A stretch of 64,000 nt of DNA from Fidelibacterota bacterium (GTDB taxonomy: Bacteria; Fidelibacterota; Marinisomatia; SCGC-AAA003-L08; JACNLC01): contig JABHXA010000013.1 of NCBI GenBank assembly GCA_018657495.1, positions 21,099 to 85,098 on the forward strand, read 5' to 3'. Shown here piece after piece: positions 63,765 to 64,000 of this stretch (the first letter of the stretch is position 1; each line of letters starts with the position of its first letter). The notes under the pieces were generated by a model. It worked only from the letters and a program-made list of their open reading frames with translations. It was not told the DNA's origin and searched no databases. Made by a program: the position numbers and the translations under genes.

Positions 63765-64000
63765 TTAATTGTTGGATTTGAAATATGAGTTTAGAAGTGA
63801 CAATCCTAAACTAATAATTATAATTGCACAGGCGATATACCAGCCACCGAGAAAAAATAGGAATCCAGCCCAGATGAAGTCACCAGTGAGATTTCGGTAA
63901 AATTGAGGGGTGATATACCGTAGTGACCTGCCCCCATAGTTTGGACCACCTTCAAAGTTAGTACTTTTTGTGTTTTTATTAATACTCAATTGATAATTTC
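63765..64000 (-). CDS. Small membrane protein, 5' end possibly outside window
   Basis: The frame reads from the window edge (open past 64000) to a stop at 63765. The first in-window start codon is TTG at 63989 without a ribosome binding site, so the true start is probably outside. It has a hydrophilic N-terminal part ('GGPNYGGRSLRYITPQFYRN') and one or two membrane segments ('FIWAGFLFFLGGWYIACAII'). The family is not recognised. Same direction as sigZ, 149 bases upstream of it. Confidence 0.5.
   Translation of the reverse strand, partial: NYQLSINKNTKSTNFEGGPNYGGRSLRYITPQFYRNLTGDFIWAGFLFFLGGWYIACAIIIISLGLSLLNSYFKSNN

Overview
The window is AT-rich (clearly below 45% GC by eye) and has strong AAGGAG-type ribosome binding sites. 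Its secreted proteins end either in a 'YPNPFNP' type IX-like sorting domain or in a paired 'D-N-D-x-x-x-(V/I)-LDIV' dockerin-like calcium-binding module. That combination, with Bacteroidetes-like families (two-component propeller sensor, DUF4266/DUF3570, MacB/FtsX permease, RetSat-like oxidoreductase), points to a marine bacterium of the FCB group, most likely Candidatus Marinimicrobia (Neomarinimicrobiota) or a near relative. This is inference from gene content; no rRNA or tRNA gene was seen to settle it.

Layout. 1-7.9 kb: the end of a propeller/LuxR-type sensor-regulator, a GH63-like lipoprotein glycosidase, and a translationally coupled kinase-M23-aminotransferase fusion. 8.2-15.0 kb: an island of secreted proteins (an intradiol dioxygenase with dockerin and sorting domains, a TPR regulator, a His-rich dockerin protein, and a protein with twelve 34-residue Cys-rich acidic repeats). 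15.5-23.1 kb: a giant multi-PAS/GAF histidine kinase coupled to a sigma-54 response regulator, then a small response regulator and a decayed tandem copy of it. 23.1-37.9 kb: an OprB-like porin and a 14-gene chemosensory cluster (MCP, two CheW, ExeA-like ATPase, minimal CheB and CheR, HEAT, HDOD, CheR, CheY, CheA, CheB, CheY, CheZ). 38.1-41.0 kb: a minus-strand thioredoxin/ApbE-DUF4266-DUF3570 operon. 41.5-57.3 kb: mixed metabolism and envelope genes (phospholipase D-like, TPR, Na/Pi cotransporter, GH5-CBM6 cellulase, MacB-like permease, duplicated-domain lipoprotein, RetSat-like oxidoreductase, nucleotidyltransferase, SSS symporter). 57.4-60.1 kb: a sigma-54 activator divergent from a two-gene operon that carries a good sigma-54 promoter. 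60.5-64 kb: a YCF48-like secreted dockerin protein and a minus-strand sigZ-arsM-small Cys protein group.

How the genes work together. The window is rich in sensing and regulation. The 15.5-23 kb kinase/sigma-54 regulator pair probably drives a sigma-54-like promoter just downstream, in front of the small response regulator. The chemosensory cluster contains a full CheA-CheW-CheY-CheB-CheR-CheZ set plus a second, reduced CheB/CheR pair and three proteins (ExeA-like ATPase, HEAT, HDOD) not found in classical chemotaxis operons. This is the best candidate for an unusual system here. The secreted proteins share calcium-binding and sorting modules, which suggests a common export and surface-anchoring route. 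About 4 kb of longer intergenic DNA was read; apart from the sites listed, it shows no RNA gene, CRISPR array or insertion sequence.
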